The notes under the pieces are model-generated. The model had not been told where the DNA came from. It was given only the letters and a program-made list of their open reading frames with translations, and did no database searches. From contig NC_066313.1 in NCBI RefSeq assembly GCF_022539315.1, forward strand, positions 70,559,934-70,623,933: a stretch of DNA of 64,000 nt, written 5' to 3'. Within the stretch, counting starts at the first letter, position 1. Each line of letters starts with the position of its first letter. This DNA is from Serinus canaria (lineage: Eukaryota > Chordata > Aves > Passeriformes > Fringillidae). Of the stretch, positions 61,354 to 64,000 are shown in pieces. The translations under genes were made by a program, and so were the position numbers.

Positions 61354-62809
61354 ACAGTTTTTAGAGAGTTTTATTTATACATTTCCATTTCTCTGATAAG
61401 AAAGTCTCTTGCTAAAAGCTAAAAGTCCACCCATCCCAGCTGGAGTAAAGGCTATGTCTGTGTGGATAATTGTTCAATGCCCTTAGAAGAATCCATTAGG
61501 CATGGAGAGATCAACCCTGTTGAACATGCTGTAGGTATCCATAATTAGTCTGACACGTTTAACAATGTGGAGTAATTTGTTCATATTCATTTGCCATCTG
61601 TGTTGCACATGTACAGTTACTGTGTGCCCAGACTGAACTGGATTCACTGAATATGTCCACAGTAGCAAATAATGCAGATAAATAGGACTGGGCTTGCAGA
61701 GTGAAACAGCTGGTACTGGGGATGTGATAAACACATTAAGTCTTTCAAAAAAAACTTCACTTTGAACTGTGCATCCATCAGCTGTCTGGGTGCCAGGCAA
61801 ACACTTGGATTTCTCAATAAGTTCTTGGTCTTCTCAATAAAATCCATTTAAAGTGCATGCTGAGGACAACATAGAGATCTGCTCCAAAACTCACTTCTAA
61901 ATAAAATTGAAATTACTCTTTAAATGCCCCCAGTTACCTCTGCCTAAAACAAAATTGGAAAATAGCAAGTAATACCTGAAGACAAAGTAGAAAAGAATCT
62001 ATGTTTAATTTGTTGATTTCTTCTGATTTTGGCTTTTATGGAAATGTATTAGTCAACTAAATCTTCCATTGGGAGTAATCCCAGACTATGGATTAACTCA
62101 TTAATAGAGGCATGTACTGGAGCTGAGTTTCTACAACACCATGTTCTAAGAGGCAGGAACAGTTGGATAAATGCAACTCTGCTGCTTCACAAATTAGATC
62201 AAGCATCAGCTTTGAAAATTCTACTGCAAATAGGATTCTTGGAAACTACATTTCAGGTCCAGGAATGAATAGTATATTTATGAATAATCTTTTAGTAAGC
62301 AAAGTTTATAACACCAACCAAACTTTCTCTCATTACAAGCATACACTAGACAGTAGAGAAAAACATGTTTTAGTGGTCTATTACAGCCTCTCCAGAGAGA
62401 ATAAACAGCTCAATTATTGAAATGACGCTGGATATGAAGTAAACTATAGAAAATTTATTGGGTTTTCAAAAGTAGCATCTATGAAAGACAGGTGAACACT
62501 TTGCATTTATTTTTTATAACCTAGCTCCCCTTACTTATTTCTATAAAACCAGGAATCTTTAATGTTTATAATTTAAAAACAAAAGAAAACTTCAACCCAC
62601 AGAAGTATATGAAAGAATATGAACTTCTTGTAATGTTGTTATGCATTTCATAGGTCTCTGACAAGTAAATATATTAGATTGACTTGGAAAAGAAACAACA
62701 TTTTGGAAACTTTATATATTGGTACAATGTGCTTTTTCAGAAGTTCAATATATTCACTGAAATTTATATTTATTTTGCTGATCAACTTGTCCATTTGTTT
62801 AATTAGATT
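61354..62809. other. AT-rich DNA right of the LTR
   Basis: The minus frame 61483-61800 (105 codons) and an overlapping one are moderately GC-rich and open, but contain no domain that I recognise. They may be an old repeat or a chance frame. Nothing else supported. Confidence 0.4.
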
Positions 62810-62930
62810 AATCAAGTCCAACTACACCTGGTTGCTCAGGACACTGTTCAAACACCTTTGAATGCCTCTAAGATGAGAGACTCCACAACTTCTCTGGATA
62901 GCCTATGCCAGAGCCTGGTCACCTGGCAGT
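62810..62930 (-). mobile_element. CR1 LINE, 3'-side part of a split copy
   Basis: Minus-oriented CR1: AATCAAGTCCAACTACACC, GAGACTCCACAACTTCTCTG and TGCCAGAGCCTGGTCACC. The terminal ACAGAATCACAGAAT repeat is missing at the left, so this copy has lost its 3' tip, unlike ordinary 5'-truncated CR1. The element breaks off at 62930 and resumes at 63558. Confidence 0.8.
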
Positions 62931-63557
62931 AAAAAAAAAAAAATCAAAACAAAAAATCACATATATATCATATTCTGTTAATTTTGGGGTAAGGGGAAAA
63001 AAGAAGGGAAGGGAAGGGAAGGGAAGGGAAGGGAAGGGAAGGGAAGGGAAGGGAAGGGAAGGGAAGGAAGGGAAGGGAAGGGAAGGGAAGGGAAGGGAAG
63101 GGAAGGGAAGGGAAGGGAAGGGAAGGGAAGGAAGTAAGGAAGGGAAAGGGAAGGAAGGGAAGGGAAGGGAAGGGAAGGGAAGGGAAGGGAAAGGGAAGGG
63201 AAGGGAAAGGAAAGAGAAAAAGAATAGAAAAGAAAAGAAAAGAAAGAAACGAAAAGAAAAGAAAAGAAAAGAAAGAAAAGAAAGAAAAGAAAAGAAAGAA
63301 AAGAAAAGAAAAAAGAAAAGAAAAGAAAAGCAAAGAAAAGAAAAGAAAAGAAAAGAAAAGAAAAGAAAAGAAAATGCTGAGTTTTATTTTTTGATTCAAG
63401 GTTCCTCTATGTTTTGCTAACACTAAAACTGAAATACCTTAAAACGTGACAGAGTGAAACTTGTAACCTGATTAAGGCAGCTGGAGTTTCTCCACTGTTT
63501 TCCACAAAGGTGAGAAGTAGTAGTGATGAGCTCTGATTCGTCAGGAGAGCTTTCACT
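62931..63557. repeat. Insert with purine satellite splitting a CR1
   Basis: The interval holds a run of 13 A, an AT-rich spacer, a (GGGAA)n array (about 63003-63190) with a few GGAAGTAA-type interruptions, a (GAAAA)n array (about 63208-63374), and about 180 bp of unique sequence. AAAAAAATC occurs at both borders (62937-62945 and 63558-63566), which could be a target duplication or just matching A runs. The strand is almost all purine on the plus side over 370 bp, so it could form triplex-type structures in principle. The large frames through it (171 codons plus, 151 codons minus) are period artefacts. Confidence 0.85.
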
Positions 63558-63940
63558 AAAAAAATCTCTTTCCTGATGTTCAGAGGGAACATCCTGTGTT
63601 TCAGTTTCTGCCCCTTGCCTCTGGTCCTCTCACCATTCACCACTGAAGAGAGTCTGACTATTGGTTTTGCACCCTCCATTTAGGAACTTATATGGATTGA
63701 AAAGATTCCTCCAGGGCCTTCTCTTTAGGTCTAACAGTCTCAGCTTTCTCAGCCTTTCCTCACAGCTGTGGTCAGACCCTTAGTCACCTTAGCAGTCCTT
63801 TTTAGAATTCTGTGTAGTGTGTCATTGTTTCCCTTGGACTGGAGATCCCAGAATTGGTTCTCAAGAAGTGTTATACCAAAAAATGGTCATGGTGGAGAGA
63901 ATGACAGGGATTTGTCATAATGAGTGTGTTTTTGGCTCTG
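63558..63940 (-). mobile_element. CR1 LINE, 5'-side part of the split copy
   Basis: CR1 resumes exactly where the left part stopped: CTTTCCTGATGTTCAGAGGG, CTGTGTTTCAGTTTCTGCCC, TTGCCTCTGGTCCTCTCACC, GGTTTTGCACCCTCCATTT, CTCAGCTTTCTCAGCCTTTC and GGAGATCCCAGAATTGG. It becomes unrecognisable near 63940. The order of blocks matches the uninterrupted copies at 36920 and 50237. Confidence 0.87.
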
Positions 63941-64000
63941 AAGTCAGAAAGAATACAATGGTTCCTTACCTACAGCAAAACCACATCAGATACTTCTATT

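Noticed and set aside
61483..61847. 105-codon minus frame as a possible retroviral gene remnant next to the LTR
   Set aside because: It lies outside the LTR's target duplication, runs on the opposite strand, and shows no retroviral motif that I could identify.
62905..63423. 171-codon plus and 151-codon minus frames
   Set aside because: Both translate five-base purine or pyrimidine repeats, whose period leaves every frame open.
1..64000. CRISPR array, operon, prophage or other prokaryotic system
   Set aside because: No spaced repeats of that kind, no compact gene arrays and no ribosome-binding-site pattern. The content is vertebrate LINE and LTR sequence.

Overview
The window looks like vertebrate, bird-type nuclear DNA, most probably from a songbird. 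It is AT-rich with no bacterial-style gene packing. It is seeded with many fragments of CR1, the dominant avian LINE, and with solo LTRs of endogenous retroviruses resembling families I know from passerine genomes. I saw no mammalian L1 or Alu sequence. The bird assignment rests on CR1 structure visible here. The passerine assignment rests on remembered repeat families and needs a repeat-library search.

I found no intact protein-coding gene and no tRNA or rRNA gene. Nearly all open frames are chance frames or frames through repeats. The window therefore reads as an intergenic gene desert or the inside of a very large intron, and the sequence does not say which. Three stretches have splice-site-like borders (about 10.47, 34.89 and 38.95 kb) and are listed as weak exon candidates only.

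Layout. 0-5 kb: unique DNA with a 20-bp hairpin, an LTR (-), then a 5' CR1 fragment (-) with a dead ORF1 esterase domain. 8.6-11.5 kb: a CR1 3' end (+), a second ORF1 esterase relic (+), and a CR1 3' end (-). 13.4-14.2 kb: a possible LTR-like repeat. 19.9-22.7 kb: a repeat cluster of CR1 (-), a solo LTR with a 6-bp duplication, an older LTR (-) and CR1 (+). 26.3-28.7 kb: a compound trinucleotide repeat, a long CR1 (-) with the reverse transcriptase C-terminus, and a 218-bp TTATG satellite. 31.9-32.4 kb: LTR (+). 36.9-41 kb: two CR1 copies (-), the second keeping a decayed catalytic motif. 42-42.7 kb: LTR (+). 46.8-47.6 kb: unclassified GC-rich repeat. 50.2-52.3 kb: CR1 (-) and LTR (-). 55.5 kb: TG/TA satellite. 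57.6-58.3 kb: LTR (-). 60.8-61.4 kb: LTR (+) with a 5-bp duplication. 62.8-63.9 kb: a CR1 (-) split by about 0.6 kb holding a large purine satellite.

Nothing here works as a gene system. The most informative items are the two esterase-domain fossils, the two LTRs with target duplications, the satellite inside the last CR1, and the symmetric exon-like segment at 10.47 kb. I found no convincing undescribed biological system.
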